NCBI GenBank assembly: GCA_021399445.1
Contig: JAJTUQ010000003.1
Coordinates: forward strand, 5,084,001 to 5,148,000
Direction of reading: 5' to 3'
From: Xylogone sp. PMI_703
Taxonomy: Eukaryota; Ascomycota; Leotiomycetes
Length of the DNA stretch: 64,000 bases
The notes under the pieces: model-generated
Database searches by the model: none
What the model was told of the DNA's origin: nothing
Seen by the model: the letters and a program-made list of their open reading frames with translations, nothing else
Translations under genes and position numbers: made by a program
In this document: one piece after another, positions 46,642 through 58,140 of the stretch
How positions within the stretch are numbered: position 1 is the first letter of the stretch
Layout: each line of letters begins with the position of its first letter

Positions 46642-48048
46642 ATGTTCAAATCTTTGAATATTTTCAATGTGAAACAGCGAACAGCCACAAAATTTCCTTT
46701 GATTTCTAAGATGGCTCAGTTAGGCCCAGGAAGAATTAAGGAGGCTGTTACTCCTCTACCACCGATAACAGACAGATCTTTTCAGAGCCACTTCGACTTT
46801 CTGAGCTCGAGTCGAGTTGTTCTCATTGGCGATGCTAGCCATGGGACCTCAGAGTTCTATTACGCTCGAGCTGAAATAACAAAACACTTAATTACCAAGG
46901 GATTCAAGACCGTTGCTCTGGAGGCTGACTGGCCCGATGCAGAGTGCATTGATCGATATGTGAGACAGCGCCCAGGACCAAGAACGGGACTCGACAAGGG
47001 GGAATCTACAGGAGACGCATTTCAGAGATTTCCGACCTGGATGTGGAGAAATGCCGAAATGCAAGAGTTTGTGCATTGGCTTCGCGACTACAACTCGAAT
47101 TTGCCTCCCAATGAAAGAGTTGGCGTCTACGGATTGGACTTGTACAGTCTTGGAGCATCAATGTATGCGGTGATTAGATATCTGGATAGCGTCGATCCGG
47201 AGCTTGCGCAAGTTGCTCGTCGAAGATATGCGTGTCTAGAGCCCTGGCTCGAAGAGCCATCAGACTATGGGCTTGCGCATCGCATGATGAAAGACTTTGA
47301 GAGCTGCGAACACCATGTGATGGCAATGCTTAAAGACCTCCTCAAAATGCGCCTCGAATATTCCTCCATTCACGGTGACGGCGAGGAATTTCACAGTGCT
47401 GAACAAAACGCTCGGTTGATAGCTGATGCAGAATATTATTATCGGTCAATCTATCGGGCTGATACATCTAGCTGGAATCTTCGAGATTCCCACATGTTCG
47501 AGACTCTAAAGAGGTTACTTACTTTCCGTGGAGGGAAAGCTGTGGTTTGGGCTCATAACAGCCACTGTGGCGATGCGCGGCATACTGGTATGAAGTATAG
47601 AGGGGAGTTGAATATCGGACAGCTGTGTAGGACTGAGTGGAAAGATGATGTTGCCATCGTTGGCACGGGCACTCATACCGGCACTGTAGCAGCCGCAGAT
47701 CACTGGGATGGAGACATGCAAGTTATGAATGTTAAACCTTCGCGAAAGGATAGTTGGGAGCGACAAGCGCATGATACGGGAATCCCAAGCTTTGTACTTG
47801 ATATCCACGATGAGGAAAAAGTCGACGATGAGTTGTACGAGTATCTGTGCGAAAACAAACTTGAACGCTTCATTGGGGTTATCTATCGTCCAGATACGGA
47901 GAGGGCGAGCCATTACAACGAGGCGTCTTTGGGCAGGCAATTTGATGCATTCGTATGGTTTGATGAGACTAGTGCTGTTAAACCATTAGAGAAGAAGCAA
48001 CCTCACACTCCTATGGTATTTGGCGAGACATATCCTTTTGGGTTGTAG
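46642..48048 (+). CDS. Erythromycin-esterase-family protein
   Basis: A single exon of 468 residues (PF05139-type fold). Hallmarks are LIGDASHGTSEFYYARAEIT (the GExxHG-like block near residue 60-80), ALEADWPDAECIDRYV, and GKAVVWAHNSHCGDARHT (the AHNxH block near 300). The family includes macrolide esterases and succinoglycan-biosynthesis-like proteins that share a His/Glu-based hydrolase site. In fungi the substrate is unknown. An alternative start at MAQLGPGR (codon 24) is plausible because the first 23 residues are basic and could be a mitochondrial presequence. Confidence 0.85.
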   Translation: MFKSLNIFNVKQRTATKFPLISKMAQLGPGRIKEAVTPLPPITDRSFQSHFDFLSSSRVVLIGDASHGTSEFYYARAEITKHLITKGFKTVALEADWPDAECIDRYVRQRPGPRTGLDKGESTGDAFQRFPTWMWRNAEMQEFVHWLRDYNSNLPPNERVGVYGLDLYSLGASMYAVIRYLDSVDPELAQVARRRYACLEPWLEEPSDYGLAHRMMKDFESCEHHVMAMLKDLLKMRLEYSSIHGDGEEFHSAEQNARLIADAEYYYRSIYRADTSSWNLRDSHMFETLKRLLTFRGGKAVVWAHNSHCGDARHTGMKYRGELNIGQLCRTEWKDDVAIVGTGTHTGTVAAADHWDGDMQVMNVKPSRKDSWERQAHDTGIPSFVLDIHDEEKVDDELYEYLCENKLERFIGVIYRPDTERASHYNEASLGRQFDAFVWFDETSAVKPLEKKQPHTPMVFGETYPFGL

Positions 48049-48355
48049 TTACTAGTGAGGAGTGTCGATGTAGAAGGAAAAAATTGCCGTTTTCTTTGGT
48101 ACGGAACTTCCTATAAAAAATTAATTCTCTACAATATCATGTCCTTGCTCTCTCATGAGCAAAGTAAATGTAAACTAGACAGTTAAAAACAGACGATACC
48201 TCCAGTACTCAATATTAATTATACCGCTCCTCATTATCTATTATCATGCGTAGTGACTATATCATGCGCGTAAATATGTCTCTGCATCAAAATGAAAATG
48301 AAAGTTCAAGACAAATTGAACCACCTTTTAAAGATAATTTGGAATGCAAGATTAG
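48049..48355. other. Convergent intergenic gap
   Basis: 307 AT-rich bp between two 3' ends. Nothing was seen. Confidence 0.4.
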
Positions 48356-49333
48356 TTAAAATCCTCTCTTTGCCAACTCAGACTCAGTCCATTCCCAAAG
48401 CTTTCTCCCGTAATCTACGTTTTGAGACCATGTGTTTTTCTGTTGCAGCTTTCCCACAGGCGTGTAGAATCCTCCGTTTTTCAAGTCCTCCTTCTTCACG
48501 TAGGCTGAAAGCCATAGCTGGTTCAATGCCACTGTCTGGATATCGTCGAAGATGAATGGCGAAAAGAGTTTTATTGCCCAGCGGGAAAAAGCGCTGTTTT
48601 GTAACGTATCGGTATATAAATCTGTCTTGACGCTACCTGGATGAAGAGACACGGACATTATAGATGGGTACCGACGTGTAAGCTCGGCTGCAAATAACAC
48701 ATTGGCGGCCTTGGAAGCTCCATACCGCTCCCATGGCCCGGCGAGGGAGAGCTTTTCAGTTGACACGAACAAGTCAAATTCAGGTGCAAAGACAAAACCA
48801 TTTGATGAGACGGCAACAACGCGCACATCGGAATTGTCCTCTGCTTCAGTCGATAGGAGAAGAGGTAGTAGAAGTTTTGTAAGGGGGAAGTGGCCGACGT
48901 GGTTGGTACCCAGTTGGATCTCAAAGCCATCGGGCGTCTTTCCAGGTGGTACTGCCATAATACCCGCATTTAGAATTAATGTATCAAGCCGGGTTGTGGA
49001 TCTCTTGACAATTTCCGCAGCCGCTTTGATAGAAGGAAGGGAGGCGAGATCTAGTTGGAGAAACTCAATACAGTCGGCAGATGGTACTTGAGACTTAATT
49101 GAGGCAATAGCATCATTGGCTTTAGACTCAGTCCGCGCGGCGAGGAAGATTTTGGAAGGGTTGTGCTTCGCCAGTTGGAGGACTGTCTCTTTTCCAATTC
49201 CAGCATTTCTATTGATGATCAGAGCTCAATCTTCACCATGCCCGGGAACTTACCCGCCGGTCACTAAGATTACTTTTCCAGCAAGACTCTTTATGTCACT
49301 AGAAGGGTTAAGTTTGTTACTAAACGGCGCCAT
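48356..49333 (-). CDS. Short-chain dehydrogenase/reductase (retinol-dehydrogenase-like)
   Basis: Exons 49333-49254 and 49208-48356 (45-bp intron) give 310 residues. The cofactor motif TGGNAGIG spans the splice site (about residues 25-32). Further markers are LILNAGIM (NAG motif), RVVAVSSNG, and the active-site YxxxK in RYGASKAANV. LHPGSVKTDL is the usual PG motif. It is an NADP(H)-dependent oxidoreductase of the WWOX/retinol dehydrogenase branch. The substrate is not predictable. The model begins at the ATG at 49333, which gives a normal SDR N-terminus. Confidence 0.9.
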
Positions 49334-50672
49334 CTTAAGGATGATCGTATATATAAGTCTCAAATGAATTTCAAGGTCAAATAAAGTAGGAGTTGGTGAT
49401 CGTGAACAGAGGGCTCTTTAATCGTAATAATAAAAAAAAGTATATAGATGGTAGGTCATGAGGCCTTCCTTCTACGAGAACCCTCATCTTTATATATACT
49501 CAGTACTCGAAATATTGTGTGCTTGATCTTAATTTTAGTGGTGTCCACTACAATCCGGATACATGGGTGGATTGGGTGGGCAGATTGCATCTTCTCAGTG
49601 CACGGCAATCGTCGTAAAGAGAATATCCGGCTTGCCAATACAACACTATTCGCCTTCACACAGCATTCCATATAAATATTGTAAATCAGGGCCGATGTGG
49701 CGAGGTTATATCAGCATAGGATGTTACCCAATGAAGGTATTCCAAACACGATACAGCCAATCAAGTGGCCGGTTTTGCGTCTCATTGTGTGCCGACGAGG
49801 CTGGTACCTTCCCCCAAGTGGCGCCAACTATCGGTATTACTGAGACCGATGGTCCCCGCAATGCGAGTTTCAAGATAAGGGGCTTGGTGCTAAAACGAAT
49901 AAATACTTGCAGCAACTGGTGTGTGATACACCCTGATCTTGTCTTTTGATGGTATGAATAAGCATTCGAAGAAGATAGTAGGATTGAAAACTTTCAAGTG
50001 ACTATCCATTCCGAACTTTGTCACCGTTACCTCACCATGTCGTCAAGACTCTTGTATGCTGCTGGGCAAATCTTATTGATTCCATTTGACAGGCCGGAGA
50101 AGGGGTGTAACATGGTCGAAATCGCACCAGTAAATCCAATCATTATCCTTCTCAGATCAAAGACAACAGCCCTTATGTGGTATAATGAACTCTCTGATTA
50201 TGGGATGTATCATCGACTATAATCATTAAGAATGGCATCCCCCCTCAACCATCAAGGTATTGTATCTCTTTTTGATCTCGAGCTTATTGGATTGGCTCCG
50301 GCTCGAAGCTAGCACGTGATAAATACGTAGCTTCTACGACAGACCTGTACTGATTGGATGTGGCCGGTTACTATAGAAGGCTAGGAGTAACAGCGACACG
50401 CCATTTTGTACTTATACATTCCACGGCAACCTCTTACAGCCTAGGCAATGGTAATGCAGCGGACTCTGTTGGCTACTATTAGGTGCTATCTTACCTAATG
50501 CTCTTGCATGTGGCTAATGCACACAACGCCGCAGCCAATAGATCCCTCTATCGCATGTACCCTCTTCATGATGCGGTTGATGTGTAATCGCGGGGGGTGG
50601 GTACTAATCCTCTTAGGAAGATCAGACTATATTTTGTAGCACAAAAGATCGCGTCTCAATTTCTAGTGGTAA
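49334..50672. other. Gene-poor 1.3-kb stretch
   Basis: Only short frames. A 128-codon plus frame at 49563-49949 has no domain or splice support. The first few hundred bases should be the SDR promoter and the last few hundred the DyP promoter. No RNA gene was recognised. Confidence 0.4.
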
Positions 50673-51857
50673 ATGAATGGTATGAATGCGAGCAAGCTTA
50701 ATAATATCGTCCAAGAGGGCATTCGCAGCCGTTTATATCCCGTATCCTCGAGGGTCTCAGGACTGGGACAACCCGCACGTATACCAGGAGCTGCGAGAGA
50801 GCCACGACGACCGCTTTCAGCCTTATCAAGTCAGGTGAACAGTCGGCCTCGACATCAGCCAACAGCTAGCCTTCTGTACACTGCTCAGCAGACAAGGAGG
50901 ACAAATATGAGCTACCGTGTTCCTATTGAGCTTCAGGCCGTCGATGCGCCCCTCACGGCGTCAGCAACCTTCCTTGTTCTCACGGTCAATGACACCCCCG
51001 ACTCGATCAAGAAGGTACGCTCAGTGCTGGCTAGCGTTGATGACTTGTCGAAGAACGTATCTATCCGGGATCTCAGTGCGTCATTTGCCTGCACGGCTGC
51101 AATTGGAAGTGACATCTGGGATCGTCTCATAGCCGGCCCTAGACCGGCAGAGCTTCATCCTTTCCGCGAATTCAAAGGCGCAAAGCACACTGCTATCTCA
51201 ACCCCCGGCGATCTACTTTTCCATATTCGCTCTGAACGTAGAGATCTATGCTTTGAATTTGAACGTCAGTTGCTAGATCTCTTAGGAGACTCGGTAAAAG
51301 TCATCGATGCCACTGTCGGTTTCCGCTACTTCGATGTACGCGACCTGCTTGGATTTGTCGATGGTACTGCCAACCCTGTCGGTGCTGCTGTTCGGGCCTC
51401 GATTCTTGTAGATGATAAAGATGCAGCAGCTGTCGGTGGCAGCTACATTGTCGTACAGAAGTACGTGCATGATCTTAAAGCATGGCGTGCCTTCAAGACT
51501 GAACAGCAGGAAGAAGTTATTGGCCGCACGAAGATAGACAACATTGAGCTTGATGATGCAGAGCCTCAACAACAGAAGTCACATAAGACTCTCGCGACTA
51601 TCGAAGATGAAGACGGAAATGAGCATTCTATTCTTCGTGATAACATGCCTTTTGGCAGCCCTGGATCGGGCGAGTATGGGACATACTTTATTGGATACTC
51701 GAAAGAGTTGTGGGTTATCGAAAAGATGTTAGAGCGCATGTTTATTGGTGATCCACCTGGACTTCACGACCGGATTCTTGATGTTTCAAGGCCGCTGACT
51801 GGTACGACGTTCTTCGCTCCATCAGCGAGCTTGTTGGCTAGCCTTGATTCAGATTGA
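50673..51857 (+). CDS. DyP-type haem peroxidase with N-terminal extension
   Basis: A single exon of 394 residues. H2O2-dependent haem peroxidase. The distal Asp lies in GFVDGTANP (about residue 230), the proximal His in KSHKTL (about 304), and the distal Arg and Asn in LRDNMPFG (about 322 and 324). The His-Arg-Asn spacing of 18 and 20 matches bacterial B-type DyPs (for example Rhodococcus DypB). PGSGEYGTYFIGYSK follows. About 75 N-terminal residues (basic, with RSRLYPVSSR and many Arg/Ser/Ala, no acidic run) precede the conserved core at MSYRVPIEL and could direct the enzyme to mitochondria. An alternative start at codon 79 would remove this extension. Confidence 0.9.
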   Translation: MNGMNASKLNNIVQEGIRSRLYPVSSRVSGLGQPARIPGAAREPRRPLSALSSQVNSRPRHQPTASLLYTAQQTRRTNMSYRVPIELQAVDAPLTASATFLVLTVNDTPDSIKKVRSVLASVDDLSKNVSIRDLSASFACTAAIGSDIWDRLIAGPRPAELHPFREFKGAKHTAISTPGDLLFHIRSERRDLCFEFERQLLDLLGDSVKVIDATVGFRYFDVRDLLGFVDGTANPVGAAVRASILVDDKDAAAVGGSYIVVQKYVHDLKAWRAFKTEQQEEVIGRTKIDNIELDDAEPQQQKSHKTLATIEDEDGNEHSILRDNMPFGSPGSGEYGTYFIGYSKELWVIEKMLERMFIGDPPGLHDRILDVSRPLTGTTFFAPSASLLASLDSD

Positions 51858-52658
51858 TGTGACCAACAATTTGAAGATATCTGGCCAGTCATGAGGCTCT
51901 AGCCTTGCACAGGGATATTCTAATTGTGCACATATTGAGTATTACTTAGAAGAGCATATACACCGCTTTTAATCTGACTACTTCGATAAACAAATCTAAA
52001 AATCTTTGAGATCCGGTGACATTATTGTATTAGCGTTAAACTCCAGACGGTACATTTACGTCATGTTAGACTCAGTATTGTCGAGCAAAGTCTCTTTAGT
52101 AAACTTTGTCAAAGACATCATCTTGATGCATTGCCTGTGAGATTGAATGTTCCTGGCTTTTATCCATTCTTCAAATGCTTGATAGATATTGGTGACGGTA
52201 TGTGATAATCTAGAATTGGCTCGAGTTGTCTATCTCACCCTCTTACAAGAGCTGTTCCCATTTAACCTTAAACTATAAATGTTCTAATTTGAGTTCTAGT
52301 TTTACGATACATGTTCAATATAAATTATTTTATTTAAAAACACGAAGAGAAAGTCAAGGAGAAATTAGTGAAGCAAAAACTATGACCCTTTCATAGTCGA
52401 ATGCTTTGTTTTCGGGAATATTGCGGATGTGGGCTCCTACACACCAAATCTATCGATGACTGATAGTAAAGTTAGATAAGAGATATGATTTTTAGACCGA
52501 CTATTCGGGTACTTCGAAGGACTTATCCTTCTCTATTTCATTTAACTATATGACCATCATCTAAAGAACTCCGCAGAAATACTTTTACAGCAAAAACCAT
52601 TTCGATAAACTTCATAATGCCTTACCGATTCCATTCGACATAAGATTCTAGATGAGGA
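51858..52658. other. AT-rich intergenic region
   Basis: About 800 bp downstream of the DyP gene, up to the MITE target site. No gene or repeat was recognised. Confidence 0.4.
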
Positions 52659-52999
52659 ATTGTTTAGGCCTGAGCTAAAGGCACCGGCAGTTTATCTATG
52701 GGCACCGGGCAATGTCAATGCCGCAGCGCACAAGGACATTACAACATAAAATCAGCTTTATCTTAACCTCAAATTTAGTTTCAGAGTTAATTGATAGTAT
52801 TAAATGCAGGAAATGCATTTAATAAAAATAATAATTGATGTTGTAATCGTGTCATTGTGCATAGAATCCATGACGGTACTTTGACGTGCTAACCAGATTT
52901 GGGCATTGATACCTATCCATGCCTGAGGCTTGAAATTTGCTAACAAATTCCGGTGCCCATAGATAAAGTGCCAGTGCCTTTAGCTCAGGCCATTGTTTA
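52659..52999. mobile_element. MITE (hAT-like by target-site size), 325 bp plus 8-bp duplications
   Basis: The ends 52667-52708 and 52950-52991 are inverted repeats of 42 bp with two mismatches, beginning GGCCTGAGCTAAAGGCAC and running to a GGGCACCGG end on the inside. Directly outside both ends is the octamer ATTGTTTA (52659-52666 and 52992-52999), a perfect target-site duplication. The inside has no open frame, so the element is non-autonomous. An 8-bp duplication is characteristic of hAT (and some P-type) transposition. Confidence 0.9.
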
Positions 53000-53396
53000 T
53001 GGGATATAGTGGGAGGCTGACTCTACTAGCTCCTGTAAGCCAGCCCGGCTATGAGTAGACGACATTGCGATTAACTAGCCTACTTTGCATTAGCCATTAA
53101 GCTATCGAAGAGTTATGCCAATTAAAGCGAGCTATTGGCCTATCAGTCTCGGAAAGCTAACTTATTACGGTCTAGACTATTTACAGCGTCTCATACGGCT
53201 ACCGTAGGCGTAAGGTGACGGCCCTCGATTCAATCAACCTCGACTCAAAAATAAAGTATGAGCACCTATGTCCTTTGAGTGCGAAATTCCCAAGTAACTA
53301 TTTACGAGGATTGACCTATCTAAGTTGAGCTTAAACACTCCATGAGCAGTGATTTAAGTGTCTTTCTCCTCCTGATTTTATGCATTGGGAAGAGAA
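53000..53396. other. Intergenic, promoter of second Zn2Cys6 gene
   Basis: About 400 bp between the MITE and the regulator start. Nothing further was recognised. The MITE lies within about 400 bp of this start and could influence its expression. Confidence 0.4.
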
Positions 53397-54944
53397 ATGG
53401 TCCGCTCTGTAAGTCGGAGTCGGGGCTGCCAGCGTTGTGCAAGTCGCAAGATTAAAGTATGATAATCCCCTGCCACAGGTCCTTGATTATTTATCATGCC
53501 AATAACAACTTGTCAACAGTGCGATGAAACTGCGCCCCATTGCCTTAGATGCCAACGAGCTAAGAAGCCTTGTCCAGGGGTATTTAAGGGCCTTTTCATG
53601 GTCCACACCGTGATAAAAGACCCAAAACCGACCCCAGTATCTTTAGCTACTCCCTCAAAGAATCCCATACAGCTTACAGATGGCAGTCGCCTATCACATT
53701 ATCAGCCGTCACTGTGTTTCATGAATCAACACTATTTTCTCTGCCATTTCATATCATCATTCAATGAATCCGCATCCAAGAATATCCAGCACCACTCATG
53801 GATGACCTACTTGTTCGATTATCTATCGGACTCCGGTACGGTTACCTATGCTATCCGGGCTGCCATTCTAGCATTCTATGGCACTGGAAATGGAGATATG
53901 GATGTTATCCGCGAAGCTGATCATTGGAATCTTCTTGCTCTCCAAGCACAGCGTGCTGTGGTTGCTCGAACCTTGACACCAAGCAAAGCCATCAGTCATA
54001 TCCCCACTTTAGATGAAATCTGCGCTACTTTGATGCTGCTTTATTACGAGCTGATCCGACCGAGTACAATCGGCAGTTGGCTGGGGCATTTACGCGGACT
54101 TAGCCAGATGGTATTGTTGCTGGGCCCGTACAACTGTCAATCAGGGGTGTCGCTCTTATTTCTTCGCACAGTAAGACAGTTAATGGTATGCATCTTCTCT
54201 GCTCCTCCTTCTCCCTCTCCCCATCGGAAAAGAATGTTGTCAAGCTAACGCCTTAATAGGCGTACTATTCTATATGGACAGAGAAACCGTCTTTTCTCGC
54301 TACAGAAGAATGGACGACCATTCCATTTGCACAAAGCGGTATGACTGCATCCGATGACCTTGTGAATGTATTACTTTCCATTCCATCTTTAATGGAACTT
54401 CCTAAAGATAAAGATGCGTCTTCAAAAGGCACGACGCCAGATTCGAATAAAATGGAGAATACTCTGCAACTACTGAGCAAAACCATATTGGAAAGTGAAC
54501 AACGCCAGAAGCAAGATGCCGACCAAGGTCCATATTCCCTAGATAATCATTCTTCGTCCTAATTGCTAACCGACTAATCTTATGCGTACAGAATATGAAA
54601 GCTGGTCTCCTACAGGCGGAGATTTCTGTACCGTCATTCCACGCCCAGCTTGGCAGGCATCTCGAGTTTTGTTGGCACATGTATCCAGTCTGCAGAGCAC
54701 TCCGTCATCAGAGGCCTTTTCAGAACAAGAGATGATACAATACTGTAGCTCTATACTCGAATTCTCGGTTCCAATATGTCGAACCTCTATAAATAGTATA
54801 AATGTCGGAGCCTGTATACAACTGGTATTTCCCTTAGAGGTTGTAGTCAAATACAGCCCACTGGATGAACAACGTAACGAGGCTCGGGATCTGTTAGACT
54901 TTTTGGGGTGGAAGAAGGTGAATGGATGTATAAGAACTGTATAA
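53397..54944 (+). CDS. Zn2Cys6 transcription factor
   Basis: Exons 53397-53456, 53520-54185, 54260-54527 and 54592-54944 (introns of 63, 74 and 64 bp, all in phase) give 448 residues. The zinc cluster is at the N-terminus and is split by intron 1: CQRCASRKIKCDETAPHC, then LRCQRAKKPCPG, with C-x2-C-x6-C-x6-C-x2-C-x6-C spacing. The middle region (WMTYLFDYLSDSGTVTYAIR; ALQAQRAVV; TLMLLYYELI) is the short form of the fungal TF regulatory domain. The C-terminus ends LLDFLGWKKVNGCIRTV. The target is unknown. It stands alone next to a MITE and upstream of a GFA-type gene in the same direction. Confidence 0.87.
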
Positions 54945-55335
54945 TATACACAATAATTCACGTAATAATCATTTGAAGAGAAATTGGTTCAATCTATACT
55001 GTCTGGTTTTACTCTTAATCACGAGTACAACAACCATATCCAGCTTTAGGCCTCGGGTATTATCATTGTCAGTTTTCAGGTCGCCGTTTAATACCATGAT
55101 GGGTTAGCTTTCCGAAAGGAGGCGTGTTCCTTCCGGCCGTAATAAGATATGCATTATGTGTTCAGTGCAAAAGTGAGCAGTTAGTAATACAAACCAACAG
55201 AGTCTTATATGCTACAATTGCCAGTCCAGAACTCTCATCTTTTCATCATTCTTAAGCCACCTACTCACAACAGTTTTACTTGATTCTGTATTTCTCATTT
55301 TACTTACCACTTAAATACTCAATTCCCACTCGAAC
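54945..55335. other. Intergenic gap
   Basis: About 390 bp, promoter of the GFA-type gene. No special motif was noted. Confidence 0.4.
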
Positions 55336-55813
55336 ATGGCAACCACAACAGGAAGTTGTTGGTGCGGTGAGTGTACTTACTCTTACACCGGCCAGCCCGC
55401 TGTCAAGGTATTCTCCCCAACCTTCATCCAAGCCCACGAATTTCCATCTCACATCATTTACTTAGGCCCTCTGCCATTGTCTCAGCTGCCGAAAGGTCTG
55501 TGGTAGCACGAATACTGTGAACTACGCTGTGCCAAGTGCAAACTTCAGCGTTACCAAAGGAACACCTCAGAAATTCTCGAAGGAGCATGAATTCGGAATG
55601 ACCTTGACAGTGTTCTTCTGCCCTAAATGCGGGACTACGGTGTGGAAGGAGGCTACAGGCGATGTGTTCAAGGGGTTGAAACTCGTTCAGGCCGGGACAC
55701 TAGATGACAAAACATTGCTGAATGATGAGGTTAAATTGGAATTTTATACTACGGAGAGGGTTCCATGGTTGCATGCTCTTGAAGGAGCTACTCAAGCACA
55801 ACTCTTCTCATAA
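55336..55813 (+). CDS. GFA / CENP-V-family protein
   Basis: Exons 55336-55407 and 55466-55813 (58-bp intron) give 139 residues. Zinc-binding family that includes glutathione-dependent formaldehyde-activating enzyme. Zinc ligands are visible: GSCWCGECTY at the start, ALCHCLSCRKVCG after the intron and FCPKCGTTVW near residue 90-100. The length is typical. Members transfer or activate S-hydroxymethyl-glutathione or are simply Zn-binding. No closer function can be assigned. Confidence 0.92.
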
Positions 55814-56502
55814 GAGGCTCTGTATGACAGCTAGAAATCTATTTCCAATCAATTGAGCCTCTTTGTTTAATGAGTATATCCACATGAAGTGGCCTCCCCC
55901 ATCCGTCATATCATATTCAAGAAGCAAAGCCGAGATTGTGCCTTATGCTGCTTTCTCTTTAATTTTATGTATTTCCTCGACCTGGCCTAAGTCTGCGATT
56001 GTTAGACACAGACAAGATATGCTTTACAGAGTTTCCAAGGCTCTAAAATTCATTTTGTATTTTTAAATTCCCATTTCACAACCAGATGATGGAATGCTTC
56101 ATGACGGGTAAGGCAAAGGTGAGCTTCCACTCTGTCCTGCTGTCTTTTTGGAGACTCTAGATACTTTTACTAAGGCTAGCATACTTCAATTACGGGCATA
56201 TCACCGGTACATTTCGGAGTTTATCTAATTGGAAGAATGCGTGTATCCTTTTCGTTGCTTTATCTTATCGATTAATAGCAAAACTTCCAATTTACGCCCG
56301 CTAATGCTTTAGTATGCTTGCTCTCAACCCAAAGACATGATTACAGCAATCCTAAGATGCGTTGATAGTGTTACTTCCCTCCACGAACCATGCCTTGCAA
56401 ATTTACTGGAACTAATCATTATGTCCACAAATGCTCAAGATTTTCGGCACTAGAAAGCCTCCTCAAGAGTCTTCTCTGTTTCTGGACTGAAACGAGACAT
56501 CT
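55814..56502. other. Convergent intergenic region
   Basis: About 690 bp between two 3' ends. No gene was recognised. Confidence 0.4.
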
Positions 56503-58140
56503 TCATGCAATACTTGAGCCAGCGAGGAAGTCAAAGCTATCATCGCTGCTCACCGTGCCAGGTCTCTTATGCTCCTCTTCTTCTTCGAGTTTCTCACTCA
56601 CAGCTCCATATATTTCCACCCCACCAGATCTTCTCTCCCGCCGCGCCACTTCTACCTCCTCCAAAGCGAGCTTTGGCTCATCGCCCATGACGTTTCTGCG
56701 ATGCCACTCACCAACGAACATGCCTTCCGGATCAGCTCTTTCCCGAATTTCTCGCCATTCCTCAATATCTTCACCGTAATACTTCTCAATTTCTTGGCCT
56801 GTCACTACAAAGTTCTTGGCCCAGTGCGGACGTCCACCCAGTTCTTTCATCAAGTATTCAAATCCTTCGTAGTATCGGTTGAGGCAGGGCGGGTCGCTAT
56901 CATATGGCCGATAGAGCGTGGCATTCAAGTATAACGTAGGTCCATCTTTTTCGGTTGGATCAAGGTGAGGTCTAGGCATTTTGCTTGTGGTAGTATCCGT
57001 AACACGCACCTCAACAGGAGCATGGACCCAAAGGTCATCTGCGGAGAATGGGATATTATGTGGAACGTAATCTGGGTCCTCCGGAGTAAGGTGGTTAAGC
57101 CATGAGCTAAGCCTCCGGAGAGCCTCCGGACCCTTGTGCAGAGGAATAGCCCACTCGTTGACATATTGAGAATAAAGACAGTTCATTAAAAGTGCTTGAC
57201 GAGATGGTTGGATGGCAGAAGTAGTGCTTCCATTGGGAAATCCATACTGCATTCCAAAAACGAACCATTCGATCCACGGTAGCGTACTAGGTATGAATTG
57301 CGCAAGGTATAGAAGGTTATGGTAAACCGTGTAACCAAGCCAGGCATCGTAGTAGGAATTTGGTGGTGGAGTTTCAGGAAGATCAGTCTTGTCTGCCTGC
57401 CAAACTACAGCACGGCGTGTGTAGGGGTACCACCAGACTCGGACAAACTCAGCCTGTGTGAAAAGCCCATTATTCCAAGCTTTAAACATCTGGATATCGG
57501 CATCAATAGTCTGTTTCCAGGAAAGCGTGAAGGCGGGCACTGCCTGAAAAGTGATTTCCGTGATTATACCCAGAGCTCCAAGGGAGATGAGGGATGCTCG
57601 GAAGAGATCGAGATTCTTGTCAGGAGAGCAGTAGACCGTCCTACCATTTGCGAGAGTGATCTTCAAGGACTTAATGGACGTGGACATGATACCATGGCGC
57701 AATGTACTCCCATGTGTTCCCGTAGCAATTGCACCCGCAATCGATTGAGAGTTGATACTGCCCAGGTTTGGCATGGCAAGGCCGAGTTTTTCAAGCTCTT
57801 CACAAAGCGTATATAAGCGTATTCCAGCTTGCATGGTCACCACACCCCTCCTCTTGTCCACCGAGAGAATCTTGTTGAAATTGTCCAGGTTCACGAGCCA
57901 GCTCGATGTGCAGGTGATGTCGGAGGGTGAATGGCCGCATCCTACTATGGTGACCCGTCTTCGACATCTTCGTGCAAGGTTTACAACCTTCTCGATCTCC
58001 TCAAGAGATTCGGGCTGGATGTACAGCTCCGGACGAGAGTGGAATGTCCTTGCCCAGGTAGACAACGTATGATTCGAAACTGCTCGGAAAGGAACCGAAT
58101 CATCCAACTCCTTCAGCGCAGCGACAATAGCAGGATCCAT
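56503..58140 (-). CDS. ALO1: D-arabinono-1,4-lactone oxidase
   Basis: A single exon of 545 residues starting at the ATG at 58140 (MDPAIVAALKELDD). It makes dehydro-D-arabinono-1,4-lactone leading to D-erythroascorbate and H2O2, on the mitochondrial outer membrane in yeast. The FAD-binding PCMH domain occupies about residues 40-215. GCGHSPSDITCTSSWLVNLD is the FAD-binding block (the His is the usual covalent FAD site). SINSQSIAGAIATGTHGST follows. The ALO domain ends with the conserved HWxK motif in GGRPHWAKNF. An acidic C-terminal tail (EEEEEH) is present. The frame upstream of 58140 starts with TTG and gives a longer, unsupported N-terminus. Confidence 0.93.
   Translation of the reverse strand: MDPAIVAALKELDDSVPFRAVSNHTLSTWARTFHSRPELYIQPESLEEIEKVVNLARRCRRRVTIVGCGHSPSDITCTSSWLVNLDNFNKILSVDKRRGVVTMQAGIRLYTLCEELEKLGLAMPNLGSINSQSIAGAIATGTHGSTLRHGIMSTSIKSLKITLANGRTVYCSPDKNLDLFRASLISLGALGIITEITFQAVPAFTLSWKQTIDADIQMFKAWNNGLFTQAEFVRVWWYPYTRRAVVWQADKTDLPETPPPNSYYDAWLGYTVYHNLLYLAQFIPSTLPWIEWFVFGMQYGFPNGSTTSAIQPSRQALLMNCLYSQYVNEWAIPLHKGPEALRRLSSWLNHLTPEDPDYVPHNIPFSADDLWVHAPVEVRVTDTTTSKMPRPHLDPTEKDGPTLYLNATLYRPYDSDPPCLNRYYEGFEYLMKELGGRPHWAKNFVVTGQEIEKYYGEDIEEWREIRERADPEGMFVGEWHRRNVMGDEPKLALEEVEVARRERRSGGVEIYGAVSEKLEEEEEHKRPGTVSSDDSFDFLAGSSIA

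Noticed and set aside
49563..49949. 128-codon plus-strand frame downstream of the SDR
   Set aside because: No domain and no conserved-looking segments; several overlapping frames of similar length.
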